Positions 38,244 through 51,778 of a stretch of 64,000 nt of DNA are shown one piece after another; position 1 is the first letter of the stretch; the number at the start of each line of letters is the position of its first letter. The DNA is taken from NCBI GenBank assembly GCA_025093555.1, contig JAIWNF010000074.1, positions 1-64,000 on the forward strand. The letters run 5' to 3'. The notes beneath the pieces are model-generated. The model did not search any database, was not told the origin of the DNA, and saw only the letters and a list, made by a program, of their open reading frames with translations. A program made the translations under genes and the position numbers. The stretch comes from Circinella umbellata (taxonomy: Eukaryota; Mucoromycota; Mucoromycetes; Mucorales; Lichtheimiaceae).

Positions 38244-38530
38244 CTGAAAGCGAAAAATATTAATACAGCAAATAATATATTTGCAGGGGATTTGTGGTTG
38301 AAACTGTCAATAATAAAATTCCACGTACCAGAATGCAGTAGCAATTCATCCAAACCATTTCATTTTTTAAAACCACTTTTCGACCAGGAAACGGATAAAA
38401 CACGAAAAAAATTGTTTTATGTTCTGGACCGTTCAAATAATTTTGCCAAGTTGTATACTTAAAGATAGTTGTCAATACATTCTTTAATTGAATCCTTGCG
38501 CTTTATACTCGATGTTGATATTCATTTTTA

Positions 38531-38533
<3 letters not shown>

Positions 38534-38566
<33 letters not shown>
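38534..38566. repeat. Dinucleotide microsatellite (AT)n
   Basis: About sixteen AT units. Confidence 0.95.
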
Positions 38567-38571
<5 letters not shown>

Positions 38572-40496
38572 ATAAAATCGAGATTTGCATAGACGCTTTT
38601 TTTCTTGATTATTGACACAAGTCGTCTATAGACTGCAGAGGAAAATGATAACTTTAACGGTCAGCAAAAACAGGTACTTTTCTCTATCTGTTCTTTAAAA
38701 TGTACTTTTTGAACTTTTATCACGTTTCAATTTGATGTACTCTATTTTTACCCTATTCCATCCACATATTTTCTTCTGGTTTGATTCTTTGAACTGCTTG
38801 ATCTTGATAAATATTTCATCCGTAAATCAAAATAAAATTATCACTTGTGAATTAAATATATCAGGTAATTCATTATTTGCTACTAAATGATTATATGGTT
38901 ATTTTATAGAATTATTTTTCTAAGCCCACTATACCATTTTTTCTGGCTTTTTTCATAAGAATATATCTCAACCAGCTTGTCATGGATAACCCAAAAGGGT
39001 ACGTATATAAGAGTATCAAGGTTCCCAGTAGAGTTGCAATATCCAGAAAGACCTGACACTTTTATTCAATTAATCAAACCTATTCTCACAATATATGCGG
39101 AACAAGGATACAAATGGAAACTACGCTAAAAAAACATTGACACTGAAAGAGAAAAGACCGGAATTCCCACTTATGGATTCAAAAAGGACAACAATCTTCC
39201 AATCCCCCCTTGTTTTACCGCGATGCCCACTCAACGAAAAAGAAGAATATAAATCTCAATAACCAAATCATCCAATTTTATTTGTAATCAATTTCTCTTC
39301 CATATTCCCTGTATATATCATTGTTTCTATAACTCAACTCAAACAAAAATACCACCACATTTCTTCTATTATCAAAACCAAAGACATTATACTCCTAATA
39401 TTATGAATAAAAAAGTAACCACAGCCATTTGATATTAAGTTAGATATGATACAACGCACTTCTTTATTCTTACTATTTTATTAGTTGTTAATCAAACCAC
39501 TTTGAAAACAGCTTTCCCTCCGGATCCTCTTACTGTAATAAATGGTATGTTAGATACGTAGAACAAGATACGTAATTACAGCAATAATACGTAAAAAGTT
39601 GTAGGTGTGTTGATGGCGATAATACGTGAGGTAAAGTAGCACTAAAAACTACCCGTTTACTCGCCACCTCTATCGTATTTTGTTTTTTACAACATATGAT
39701 ACTGAGTATGTTAATATGTGGCTAGCGAGCCCCCTTTTTCCTTCACTTATGTAGAGCATATGCTATTAGATATAATATGAATTTTGGGTTTTTTTTGCCA
39801 TATATGACTTTAATATATAAGAAGCCAAGCACATGAACAAACTAGAGGTCAAAGGAACGTAAAGTCTAACAGCAGTACAGTAGTTTGGTCTAATGTACGA
39901 TTATAGACCGAAGTTTTTTCTTTTAGCTAAAATGATCAGTGTGCAAACTGTATAGCACTGGTTTGTATGGGATGGATTAAACCTAATCAATTTGATAGCT
40001 TGGCCTAATTCTAAAATTATTGCTCGTTTTTATTGAAATAATCAAATTTGCTTCCAATGCTGTGATAAACTAATAAAACATTGTCTGATATCCTTTTTTG
40101 ATGTACAGCAACACGAGCTGTCATCTGTAATTTTCACCTCCTGCCAATCACGAAAAATACACAACCAATTATTATGGAAAATCTTATATGAGCTTCTCAT
40201 TGGTTACACCATGTGTCAATAGTTAAAATAAAGTAACTAATAAAAAGAATTATATTCATTGCTGTTGTTTGTATAAGAAACATCTTATTTTATTACGTAT
40301 GAGATAATAAAAAGAAAAGAAAAGTGTTCATAATAGGGTAAAAAATAGAAGATAAAAGATACTCTAAAAAATGAATAAATATAACTATAAAGTTGTTATC
40401 ATAGTAGAAAACTAAGAAAGGAGAGGGGAAAATATAAAATATAAAATATAAAATATAAAATCATATAAGTTTTTTGTATATGTTTCGTTTTTTGTT
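38567..40496. other. Gene-poor stretch
   Basis: No complete gene can be supported. Around 39250-39545 there is a TATA-like word (ATATAAATC), a CT/CA-rich leader, and a 60-base segment at 39484-39543 bounded by acceptor-like TATTAG and donor-like GTATGT and coding PPDPL-type residues. No consistent start and frame were found for a gene model. Confidence 0.4.
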
Positions 40497-40706
40497 TTAA
40501 GTAGTTGATTTTCGTTTCTCTTTTTTTCGTCGGCGTGGTGGTTTTTGGAAGGATGGTATTGCCACGTCATTCTCGTGTTGTGATTCGTTAGCGGCCTTTC
40601 TGGAACCTTCTTTCTTCATAACCACTTGCTGCGCCGCTTTTACTTCTACTTTATCAAGATGTTGTAGTTGAATAGCACCGTCATTATAGATGGGATTATT
40701 ATCGAG
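40497..40706 (-). other. In-frame coding extension beyond the TGA
   Basis: Continuous with the third exon of the preceding gene, this is 69 codons after the TGA, with Gln/Lys/Glu-rich and then Arg/Lys-rich composition and coding-like codon choice, ending at TAA. It is listed separately because whether it is translated is unknown. Confidence 0.55.
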
Positions 40707-41378
40707 TCAATATGCTGGCAAACTTGTCGGAAGTGGTATCGTCGTTGCCGTCATCGGATAAGCTGAGTACATATAAAAGAATGAGTGTGTGAGTGAGTGA
40801 ATGAGGTCACGCGAATAAATCAATAAAAGGCAATTTAAGATAAAATAAAAAAATAGAGAAGAAAAATTACCCTGTGTCATCGTGCAACCTGAAGCGGCAT
40901 GATGTTTATTACTGGCGTGGCCTCGTTTGCTCTTTTTCTTGCCATTCGATTTTTTACTCTTTTTCTTATTATGAACAAAAGAGAAGTCTGCTTCATTAAT
41001 GACAATCTTTTTCAAACAGCTTTTCAGTGACAAAGGTTCTTCTTCATCTTCTTGACCAGAAAAATATTGTTCTTGGATTTCAGAAATAATAAGCTCACAA
41101 AGCATATCTTGATTAAATTGTTTACGTTCCCATTCTTCGCGTCCACGTTTACTAGCTTCTTGTCGACATTGTTCCAATGAAGGTAGAATATGAACAGTAT
41201 TATGATCCAAGTCAAAACTTACTCTCCGTTTCTAATAGTCATTGAAAATATTACACATATTTTTTTGTGTCAAAAATATTTATTTATTGTCAAGGTACTA
41301 AACATTTGCAGAAGATACAGTACTTACGTTTTGTTGAGTAGTTTGATTTTGTTGAATATAAGATGAACGGCGTGCCAT
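40707..41378 (-). CDS. Basic protein of unknown function with RVSF motif; TGA precedes a second coding segment
   Basis: Exons 41378-41328, 41231-40871 and 40762-40707 give 468 nt, 155 residues, ending in a TGA at 40709-40707. It begins MARRSSYIQQNQTTQQNKRRVSFDLD. R-R-V-S-F matches the RVxF docking motif for protein phosphatase 1. An acidic middle (EDEEEPLSLKSCLKK) is followed by a Lys-rich block (KKKSKKSNGKKKSKRG). After the TGA the same frame stays open for 69 more codons to TAA at 40497-40499, with clearly protein-like residues (NNPIYNDGAIQLQHLDKVE) and a basic end (PPRRRKKEKRKS). So the stop may be a nonsense mutation, a readthrough site, a sequencing error, or an intron I did not resolve. 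No known family was recognised; nuclear or nucleolar location is a guess from the basic tracts. Confidence 0.6.
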
Positions 41379-43507
41379 TGCGTATAAAGTTTAACGAAAA
41401 AAATAAATAAAATAAAATAAAAAAAAAGAGTGAAACGAAGAGAAAGGAAGAGAAAGGAAGAGATAACTCAACGACTATTTAGGCAGTCTTTTTTTTAAAA
41501 TTACTTTTACCCGCTCATGCCAAGGGCGTGGGTGGGGGGGGACTAAACTTCTGGGCTTCTTTTTAGCACATCATTATCATTACATTTTGTTATCAGTGAG
41601 TCACATAGCTTCATATAATTGGCTGAGGTCCAAATAACTAAAAACCGAAAAGAGTATCGACTGATTTTTCTATTTAGTTGGATAGGTCTTTCGGCTTCTT
41701 TTTTTTCTTCTTTTGCAAACAAATAAGATTATATTTTATATGACGACATTCTTCTTTTTTCCTTTCTCATACAAGGGATTGTATTAATTGAATTTTCTTT
41801 TGCTGTTTGCATAAGAAATATTTATGATCAAGTGAAAGAGTTACTATCGGAAAAAATTTCTCGCATTACGTCCATGATGGTTTTATTTAACCTGGACTTC
41901 AATTTACTTTGAATTACGCATGATGGTTATTTTACACTCATAACTTATACAAGTATAGTGTAATTGAATTACTTAGTCTCTTCATTTATATATATGAGTC
42001 GAAAACTATTAACATCATTTTTAATGCGTAAAGCAAAATCATAACAAATCAATTATAAATATTAGATATCTAGAATCAATTATTATCTAAAAGTAAATTG
42101 ATAAATTTATCAACCTCGTTTTGTTTCTATAAATATATAATATTCTGACATATTAAAAATCTTATAAGCTCCGAGAAAAACAGGTCGGATATGCGATTCC
42201 TCAGTATTCTAGGCGGAACTTTATTTTTGTGCGAAGATTTTTTTGGTCAACGTGTTGGTGGGATGAGGGTTATGATCGACATTGATAGTAGTGGATACAA
42301 GCTTTAAATTTTCTACCTCAAATAAACAGAGTTTCATTTCGATACATAAAGTGTAAATGTGATCGTGATTTACACAAAAAAAAATAGTAATGAAGGTTTG
42401 TGTGTGATAATGCAATCATAATAAATAAATCAAACTTCTGGATGATCTGAAAATAGTAAACATCTCTTTTTTTTAAAGAAATTATCATTAAATTAAACTG
42501 TGCATCAAAGAAGGCTACTACATGCATATGCTGTTCTCTTGTATTAATTGTTTGTTGTCATAAAAAAATGAAATCTAACCAATAAATGTACTTTCTTCTA
42601 AATAGCTGCTAGGTATAGCTACTCCGTATCTATGACGATGGTTATCACCTAATAGATGATAATAAGTACACAAGCTTTCGTTTTTCATACCAGTTATTAC
42701 TTCAAAATTTTAGTAGAGAAAAAATGATTGAGTAAAGTGTCACCAGTCTGGGTTATATATTTATTGTAAAATATAACTTTTTTTTTTAATTGAGGATCTG
42801 CATAAGTTAAGTAGATAATAACAATGGTCCAAAAAGGAATCGGAGCTTTGATGAAAGCAAGCCCTTAAATCTCTTTTGTTGTGCATCAGTTATGCATGAT
42901 GCTATATTTCTTTACACGCACTGTCTATTTTACTCACTTTTATGATTATAAAAGCTTCATGTAAACTCACAATGTAAATCACAATATAGACTGGATTTAT
43001 TTTTTACGATCCAAAACTAAAAGAAAAAAACTGTCGATCCAATTTCTTTTGTTTACATGTGACCCTGTGGAAAATTCCAAATTTTACTATTGAAATTTAA
43101 GTCCAAGTGTCACCTTCTTTTATTTAAAGGGAAAAAAAAAGTAGGACCCGGTAGAATCATTTTACACATACACAAGAAATTTGATATCGTGTAATTACTA
43201 AAATTGTTGTTGTTGTTGTTGTTATTGCTATTGTGTACAATGTTTTTGATTCTTTAACAAAACGTTAATGATCGAGAATTTTGTTCATCCCTTGATGATA
43301 ATCGTCCCTTTGCTGCCGTTGTCGTCGTTGTTCCTTTATAATAAATGCATAAATAACTAATATACGTATACGTTAACTTTAACTTGTTCTTGTGTAATAA
43401 ACTGCTCCCGGTCCAATCTTGCTCTTTTTGACTTTACTTTACACCAAAATAATCACCGTATACAGATTGTAACCTTTAGATAAATCTGTCTATTCAACAA
43501 GAAGAAA
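41379..43507. other. Intergenic region between divergent genes
   Basis: It carries the divergent promoters of the RVSF protein gene and the AGC kinase gene. G-rich and T-rich runs lie near 41521-41540. No further gene was seen. Confidence 0.5.
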
Positions 43508-43633
43508 ATGAAAACAATAGAGATGAAAAAAGAAAATCAAAGAGAGATAAAAATGAGGTTAGAAAGAGAACAGGAAAGAGATGCAGATCAGAGTTTCACG
43601 GGTGAACATTCAATTGTTGAAGTGATTGGCTGA
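43508..43633 (+). promoter_or_regulatory. Possible upstream ORF in the leader of the AGC kinase gene
   Basis: An ATG-started frame of 41 codons, rich in Glu/Lys/Arg, ends 252 bp before the kinase ATG. If transcription starts upstream of 43508 it would act as a uORF limiting kinase translation. The transcription start is unknown. Confidence 0.3.
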
Positions 43634-43885
43634 AACAATCTCAAAGTATATCTCACTGTGTAAATTATTTCTTACCCCTATTTTTTTCTTCTTCTTTCTA
43701 TTCTATTTCGTCCGTTTGTTTTCTCTTCCTTCCTTATTTTCCTCGCTTTTTCTCTTTGTTTTTATTTTTTTACTCTCTCATTTTGCCACCAAAGTATAAA
43801 TAATAATATATACTTATATATATTTATAATTCATTTTTTCAAGGATTGACAGTTTTTTTTTTTTTTAAAAAAAAAGAATAAGTCC

Positions 43886-45007
43886 ATGGCAGCAGTTGTT
43901 GACTCTGATTATCACCAAGAAGTGAATATGGAGATTTCTGCTCCACCACCTTCTTATGGTACCCAGATGCCGTCCAAACTTAAAACTTTGTTTAACGGTA
44001 GCAATGATAATATCGAATTAACAACTACAGCACCTCCACCGTCATTTACAGTTCCCAATGATTTTACAGAACCCAAAGTACAAAAAGGTTTTAAAAGTAA
44101 TTCATGGTTTTCAACAGCCTCATTCAACCAAAATAATAAAACTGTTCGTCGAGTTGTTTCTGCGCCCAATGCAAAATTTTTTAACATGCAAAAAAACCAA
44201 CAACAACAAAAACAGCAAAATAGCTTTCATAGTTTGAAATTACAAACAGCACCTAGCATTGCAGAAAGTCTAAGTAGTAATAACAGTAATAGTAGTAGTG
44301 GTACATCAACCATGTCTGTTCCTGCAATACAACGTTTACGTCCCTGTCGTCGTACTTATTCGAGTAGTAGTATTAAAGTAAAAAAAGTAGAAGTTGGACC
44401 TTCTAGTTTTACAAAAGTTCGTATGCTTGGTAAAGGTGATGTTGGTAAAGTTTATATGGTTCGTCAAAAGGGATCCGATAAACTATACGCGATGAAAGGT
44501 ACTATTAGTAACATAAATAATTCATATAAATGACATCTATATAATGATAATGATAATAACAATAATAATAATAATATCGATATTCAGTTCTTTGTAAACG
44601 AGAAATGATTAAACGAAACAAGATCAAACGGGCACTTGCAGAACAAGAAATTTTATCTACTGCCAATCACCCATTTATTGTAACACTATATCATTCTTTT
44701 CAAAGTCAAGATTATTTGTATTTTGTTATGGAATATTGTATGGGTGGCGAATTTTTCCGAGGTAAAATAAATATAGTCCACTTCAATCGTTTTAATAAAT
44801 TAACACTCACTTTGGTTTTTTTTACACTCAATAGCATTGCAATTGCGCCCTGGCAAATGTCTGAGTGAAGAAGGTGCTAAGTTTTACGCAGCGGAAGTCA
44901 CTGCAGCATTAGAATATCTTCATCTTCAGGGCCATATTTATCGTGATCTCAAACCTGAAAGTATGTGTATTATTATTATTATTATTTTGAGCCCTTTTGA
45001 CTTAGCG

Positions 45008-45059
<52 letters not shown>

Positions 45060-46426
45060 CTAAAGAGAGAATGAATGTAAATTCAAGACAAGAGATTTTG
45101 CTAACAAAAATAATTATACGGGATTTTAGATATTCTACTTCACCAGAGTGGTCATATTATGTTAACAGATTTCGATCTGAGTAAAGGTTCACATCCTCCT
45201 GGAAAACCTTGTATTGTGAAATCAAGTTCACCTTTTATGGTGTGTATCTCATTTGAATTTTCTGCACGATCCTTTCCTTCTCCTTTTGCTTTTTGTTTTT
45301 CTCCCCCCCATTATACTCTTATTTATTTTCACAAATAAGAAATCTAACCTTTTTTGCATGTCATTTTCTCTCTTGTTTATATATCTATAATAGCCACCAT
45401 CCATTGATACCAGAAGTTGTGTAAGCAACTTAAGAACGAATAGTTTTGTTGGTACTGAAGGTAAGATATCGACTATTTATTTGTTCTTCTTTACTCCTAT
45501 TTATTCTTTCGTGCATGTCTTTTTAGTCAGGATAATAATAGAGAAACAATGAATGAGAAACTCAATGTTATATAATAACTCATGATAATAATCGATCCCC
45601 CACTTTTTTTTTTTGCACCTCTCTATATATCTACGTCTTATTCTCACTGCAGAATACATTGCCCCTGAAGTTATTAAGGGTTGTGGTCACACAAGTACTG
45701 TAGACTGGTGGACATTGGGTATATTGATCTTTGAAATGCTGGTAAATCTATTGTTTGTTTGTTTGTTTAATTTTTGACACCTCATCTATATATATCTATA
45801 TTTATACATATTCTTAATAATCGTGTTATATATATATAATAGTATGGGATAACTCCATTCAAAGGCAATAATCGTAATGAAACCTTTTCACGAATTTTAC
45901 ATTTTGAACCCTCGTTTTCAGAGCAACCAACACCTTACGGGACAAGTGTGACTAATAATTGCAAGAGCCTTATTCGTAAATTGTTACATAAAGACGAAAA
46001 TAAACGATTGGGTTCACGAGCAGGTGCATCGGATATCAAAGCCCATCCATTTTTTAAAAGCATTAATTTTGCGCTGCTTCGACATTGCGTACCTCCTATT
46101 GTACCTCTTTTACAGAAACCTAATGGAATTGATGCGATCAATTTTAGAAAGATGCCTCCAGAGAGCATGAGTTTGGACCTTGAAACTGATAATGTGATGA
46201 TTACCTTTAGGAATGGTAAAAATGATAATATTACCTCTTCATCTTCATCGAGTAATCCTTTTGACAAATTTAATTCAAGTGAGTAGTAGTACTTTACAAC
46301 TTTAGCACTATGTAACATTTATGCGAGCTAATAACTAATATTTATCATTGTTTTTCTTCTTTTACAGTTACTGTATATCATGATGGTGATTCTGATTCAG
46401 AAGATGCGACAAGTTTTATTGCTTAA
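43886..46426 (+). CDS. AGC-family Ser/Thr protein kinase, Nrc-2/Fpk1/Kin82 type
   Basis: Eight exons (43886-44498, 44588-44761, 44835-44960, 45130-45239, 45394-45460, 45653-45741, 45843-46278, 46368-46426) give 1674 nt, 557 residues. In yeast, Fpk1 and Fpk2 phosphorylate lipid flippases at the plasma membrane and Golgi; Neurospora nrc-2 controls hyphal development. The N-terminal ~170 residues are disordered (Ser, Asn, Gln). The kinase domain shows the Gly loop [12 protein letters not shown], catalytic Lys in YAMK, E in LAEQEIL, YRDLKPEN, DFD (TDFDLSKG), and the activation-loop end SFVGTEEYIAPE. DFDLSK in place of DFGLSK and the tail [12 protein letters not shown] mark the Nrc-2/Fpk group, related to plant phototropins. 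An insertion with Ser sites lies between DFD and APE. The acidic C terminus ends [11 protein letters not shown]. Confidence 0.9.
45010..45058. repeat. Compound microsatellite (TA)n(GA)n inside intron 3 of the kinase gene
   Basis: About eleven TA units followed by about thirteen GA units, within the intron between 44960 and 45130. Confidence 0.95.
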
Positions 46427-47580
46427 TTAATTATAAGAAACATATTCACTACTCTTTGGTTTTTTTTTATTCTCTTACATATAATTCTCTTTCTATATAT
46501 ACATACTTATACAACACACACATATAATGGCATATACGAAGAAAAAAAAATACAAATACACCAACAAAAAAGAAAAGTTAATTCCTCAAGGAAAAAAAAA
46601 TTACTTTCCTTCCCTCCTCCAAAAAAAAAGAAACTTTCTTTTCTTAAAAATTACCTCCACTCTCTCCTTTTTTTTATACCCTAATCATTTACTCTATCTT
46701 TCCTCTCTTTTTTTTTTTTATAATACTCTTTTGATCTTGCCTTTGTGCTTTTGCTGGTTATATATATTTTTTTTTATATTGCATCTGCCTTAATCTTGTA
46801 TTTGCTTCTTCTCTTTTTATAATCTTTTCCCCGTTTATACTTTTTTCCTTCTCTTAATTTGCATATTCCTTTTATTTTATTCTCCTTTTTTATTAAAGTT
46901 AATGACGAAATAATTTTTTTATATATTATTACAAGAAAATGTCATATTGATCTAAACTTTTTTTCAGTGTGGATATGTATACACTATGTTCTCGTCATTT
47001 ATAACGAATGGGCTAGTATAATAACGGATACAATCAACAGTTTATACAGCTGCGCAGCGTAGAATATCTGGAGAATATAGTTCGTAAAGAACATGATTAA
47101 GTATAATATCATTCTGGTTTAGATGGTTTTATCTTCCTCCATAGTTACCAGATCAATAAGAGCTTTTAACTAGTTTCTAACCTGTTTGCCATGGCAACAA
47201 AAAAAAATAGAAAAGAAGACAGGTATTGTTGTTATAGTTACATTTTTTACTCTTTTTTTTGTGGGGGGGGGTTAATGGATCTAATGGATCGGATGATTTG
47301 AACTATGAATAGTGTATAGTTTCTCAAAAATAAATACATCAATCAAATGCAGCATAAAAACCAATCTGTGTAGATTTAATAATATTATTTATTTTTCATT
47401 TTTTCTTATTTCTAAGATATGGAAAAAGATTTTTTAAGACAACAAAATAAAAGCAAAAAAAAGATGAAGCTAAAATATTTGTTTATGTGAGAAGTGTGAG
47501 TGTGCGAGTGTGTTGAGTGCGAGTATTGTGTATAAAAATGTTGTTCAGGATTTAATTTTTTTTTCTTTTAACTAATTAAT
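46427..47580. other. Convergent intergenic region
   Basis: About 1.15 kb between the stops of the kinase gene (+) and ATP1 (-). It is C/T-rich then AT-rich, with no gene seen. Confidence 0.6.
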
Positions 47581-49709
47581 TTACAAGAAGGACTTGACGT
47601 GGTTTTCGCAGATATCACGGAGCTTAGCTTCAAGATCCTTGGAAAGAACACCTTGAGTACGGATTTCGTCAAGGGTAGCCTTATGTTCGGATTGGACGTG
47701 GCTAATGAAATCACGTTCCCACTCAACGACCTTGTTAACGGGAAGCTTGTCAAGGAAACCGTTGACACCAGCAAAGACAATGGGGACTTGGGTTTCAATG
47801 GACAATGGAGTGTATTGAGGTTGCTTCAACAATTCGGTAAGACGGGCACCACGGTTCAACAAGAATTGAGTGGAGGCATCCAAATCGGAACCGAATTGAG
47901 CGAAAGCAGCAACTTCACGGTATTGAGCCAAGAAAAGCTTCAACGAACCAGCGACTTGCTTCATGGCCTTGGTTTGAGCAGCGGAACCGACACGAGAGAC
48001 GGACAAACCGACGTTAATGGCAGGACGGATACCCTTGAAGAAAAGTTCAGCTTCCAAGAAAATTTGACCATCAGTAATGGAAATAACGTTGGTAGGAATG
48101 TAAGCAGAGACATCACCACCTTGAGTTTCACTATAATTACCCAAATTAAATTATTTTTTTTCACCCAATCATTAGTATATATATTTCTTTTTTCCTCTGT
48201 TTTTTTTTCGTAGCTAATTTTTGTCGTTAACAAAAAGGTTGAATAATAATAATAATAATAAACTTACATGATGGGCAAAGCAGTCATGGAACCATAACCG
48301 AAGCTCTTGTTCATCTTGGCGGCACGTTCCAAAAGACGGGAGTGAAGGTAGAAGACATCACCAGGGTAAGCTTCACGACCTGGGGGACGACGAAGCAAAA
48401 GGGACATTTGACGGTAAGCAACAGCTTGCTTGGACAAATCATCATAGATGATCAAAGAGTGACGGCCGTTGTCACGGAACCATTCACCGAAGGCGGCACC
48501 AGAGAAAGGAGCCAAGTATTGAAGAGGGGCGGCTTCAGAAGCAGTAGCAGCAACGACGACAGTGTACTTCATGGCATCGTTTTCTTCAAGAGTGCTGACC
48601 AATTGGGCAACGGTGGAACGCTTTTGACCAACGGCAACGTAGATACAGTACAACTTCTTGGCTTCATCGGAGCCATTGTTCCAGTTCTTTTGGTTAAGAA
48701 TGGTATCCAAAGCGACGGCAGTCTTACCAGTTTGACGATCACCAATAATCAATTCACGTTGACCACGACCAATGGGGACCATGGAGTCGACAGACTTGAT
48801 ACCAGTTTGCATAGGTTCGTTAACGGAGTGACGGGGCAAAATACCAGGAGCCTTAACTTGGACACGGGAGCGACCAACAGTATCCAAAGGACCCTTACCA
48901 TCAATGGGGTTACCAAGGGCATCGACAACACGACCCAAGACACCAGGACCGACGGGAACATCGACAATGGCACCGGTACGCTTGACGGTGTCACCTTCCT
49001 TGATCAAACGATCGTTACCGAAAACGACAATACCGACGTTATCGGCTTCCAAGTTAAGGGCCATACCCTATTATTATTCATTAAACAATTATTTATACCA
49101 TTAATATTCCGTTATTATAGATCTTATTCCACTCCAAACTATTATTGTTATCATTATTATCCCCACATCCACATCCATATTTTTATAATTATTTATTTAC
49201 CTTCAAACCGCTGGAGAATTCAACCATTTCTTCGGCTTGACAGTTCTTCAAACCGTAAACACGGGCAATACCGTCACCAATAGACAAAACGCGACCGGTT
49301 TCTTGAAGGTCAGCAGAAGCAGAAGCACCAAGGATACGTTGTTCAAGAACAGACGAAACTTCGGAAGTAGAGGGCTTGGCAGTAGCATAAGCACGCGAAG
49401 CAGCAGCAGCAACGGCACCCAAGTTTAAACGGGCCTATTTACAAATATTCAATTCATATATAAATATTTTTGGTTTGTTTGAATATAAAAAAAAAATGTC
49501 ATATATTAATTTAATCATGTCGAATTATGAATTTTCTTTGGGTCGAAATTAAAAAAAAAAGGGGAGGCTAAAATAAAAGCGATTTCGATTTCGAATTTTA
49601 TGTTTGTTGTATTGAAAAGAGTGTTGTTGTATTGTAGAGAACTTACAGCGGGAGCAAGACCGCGGGCAAGCGACAAAGGACGGGCAACGCGAGCAACGTT
49701 TCTAAGCAT
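47581..49709 (-). CDS. ATP1: Mitochondrial F1 ATP synthase subunit alpha
   Basis: Four exons (49709-49647, 49434-49201, 49067-48268, 48130-47581) sum to 1647 nt, 548 residues. This is the non-catalytic nucleotide-binding subunit of F1 in the mitochondrial matrix. The Arg-rich presequence ([20 protein letters not shown]) lies on the first exon. Visible blocks: [15 protein letters not shown], the Walker [11 protein letters not shown], the [20 protein letters not shown] block, [20 protein letters not shown] across the last intron, and the alpha/beta signature [17 protein letters not shown]. Codon use is much more biased and C-richer than in neighbours, as expected for high expression, so long antisense ORFs lie over it; those are shadows. 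Confidence 0.97.
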
Positions 49710-51778
49710 AGTTAGGGAAGGTGGTTAGAAAAGGGAAAGGGAAGATATATCGAAGCTGAAATTTTTTTTATTACCAGGGGGTTCGAATAGCGTGGAGGCG
49801 AAAAAAAAAACCACCGCTGAACACCGATGTTACGTCACCCCACCAATAAAAGTCTATTCTATTAACGCCACCTTTTTTTTTATACTGAGTGCATTTACTA
49901 TTGTTCTTGTGTGCCTCTTTTTTATATGTATCTATTAATCTGATTAATGTCGAATAATTTCAAAAAAGAAAATTAATTGGAAAAACGGCGACAATTTTCT
50001 TATTCATTCGGATGTACATAAACATTCTTTTTGTCTAAGAAGAAGCTTTAGTTTGTGGAAAGGTTGGAAAGGTACAGCGTCAAGCATAGCAATAATTTTT
50101 GCTGTCATGGCTACCGCTTTTTGGCGGATTGAAGCCTATAACAACTGTAGTGATATATATTGTAGCTAGAAATTAATTGGATAGAATATCAATATCATTT
50201 ATATAATTGTTGAGGTTTCTTTTGGATAACTCAAAAATTCTTTTCTATTTGCTGTGAAATGATGTGGTTTACAAAAGAGATTTCTTTATGGTACATAACC
50301 GAGTCATTATTGATTAACTTCACAATAAACATGAATCTCTTCATAAAGGTATCACAGTTTTATTTACATCTTATTAAGAAATTAAACCTGGTGCATGCAT
50401 TAGAAGTCCATTTATTTTGGGCCCAAGTTATCCACATAACATATGCAATATGTAATTCGTAAACCACTGAGTTGATGATCATATTATTAAAAAGAACTAG
50501 TAAGCGCTTGGTAAGCTTACATTTAAATAAATAGTGATTTCTAAACGTCTATCGGTCTCCATGGTCATTATAACTCATATATTCAGACATTCACAAGTTA
50601 TTACAAAACTAATGGGTACAACTTCCTTTAGGCGCTGTTTTGCCTAATTTGATACAGCTAAAGGCGGGATATGTTGCCCATGGAAACGTTTTGCTTGTTC
50701 TATATATTTTCATCAATAAATCCCAATCGTTAAATCATTATAATATATAACTATTATGGCAAAATTGATCGACTATATACGATCTATTATAGACCATTAA
50801 GAAGTGTCGTTTAGTATCTGAGGCAATCAAGTTTTGCTAGCACTCCTTTGTCTTTATGTTTTGAAGAAGCTGGAAAGTAAACGCGTTCGTAGGTCCAATA
50901 ACTCTGTCAACCTATGATATTATTATTATTTTTTATTATACAACTAACCATCTACACACCCTTTATAGAATTATCAAATGAATTTTTTACAAAAGGATAT
51001 AAGCTCAACAGCTTTATTCGATTTTTGTGATTATTAAGGTAACGTATTCACAAAATGTTCACAGTATGAAAGGCACGAGTAAGATAACAGAAATGACACC
51101 TTGACAAGAAGTGAATAATGACAATTGGTAGATATTTAGGAAAATGTGCAAGTCGCTCACACTCTTCTCCAGAATTCACTGATTTTTTTTAAAGCAGAAA
51201 AAGAGTATTATCTGTGCCCACCATATGATATATAGCCTGTCATCTTAAGAGAGTATATGCTGTCAAGTAAATGATTATGAAAAGAAAAATAATAGTTATG
51301 TATAAATAGTCATACTCTGAAGCGTCTCAATACTGTATGATATCTGACCAATTTTGGCTTGACAGCAATTTTTTTCTCCTTTCTATACTATTACTTTTGC
51401 AGTATAGAAGATCTTCAATTTCCAGCAAAAAAAAAGCATATTGTCATGACGATGGTCATCTTATCGGCTGTTTCGTTTTTCAAATCAAGACTTTTCTTTT
51501 TTTTGGTTGTATTAGGATGTAAAACAACCTATTAAAAATTAGTGGGTGAAGAAAGAAGAAAGAAGAAAAATTTATGGTAATTTTCTCACAAACCGTTTAT
51601 ATAGTCTTACAGTACTTGGTCTTTTGGTACACGGCTCTATATAATCTACCCAGATCTATTCACATGAGAGTGAATTTTGCATAAAAATCTTTTTGCATTA
51701 AACCGAGTCACTTTTCTGAACAAATTGGTTTTTTTTATTTTATTTTATTTGACAGCACAGCTTTTTCTTTAAAAAAAA
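49710..51778. other. Intergenic region between divergent ATP1 and UTP23
   Basis: About 2 kb with no supported gene. The ATP1-proximal 150 bases include purine-rich tracts and GC-richer sequence likely to be its promoter. Confidence 0.5.

Noticed and set aside
47599..49283. Long plus-strand ORFs over the ATP1 gene
   Set aside because: They are antisense shadows created by the biased codon use of ATP1; their products have no family resemblance and run across ATP1 introns.
49781..49800. GGTTCGAATAGC, similar to a tRNA B box
   Set aside because: No A box at the right distance, no cloverleaf pairing, and no terminator-like T run after it; it lies in the ATP1 promoter region.
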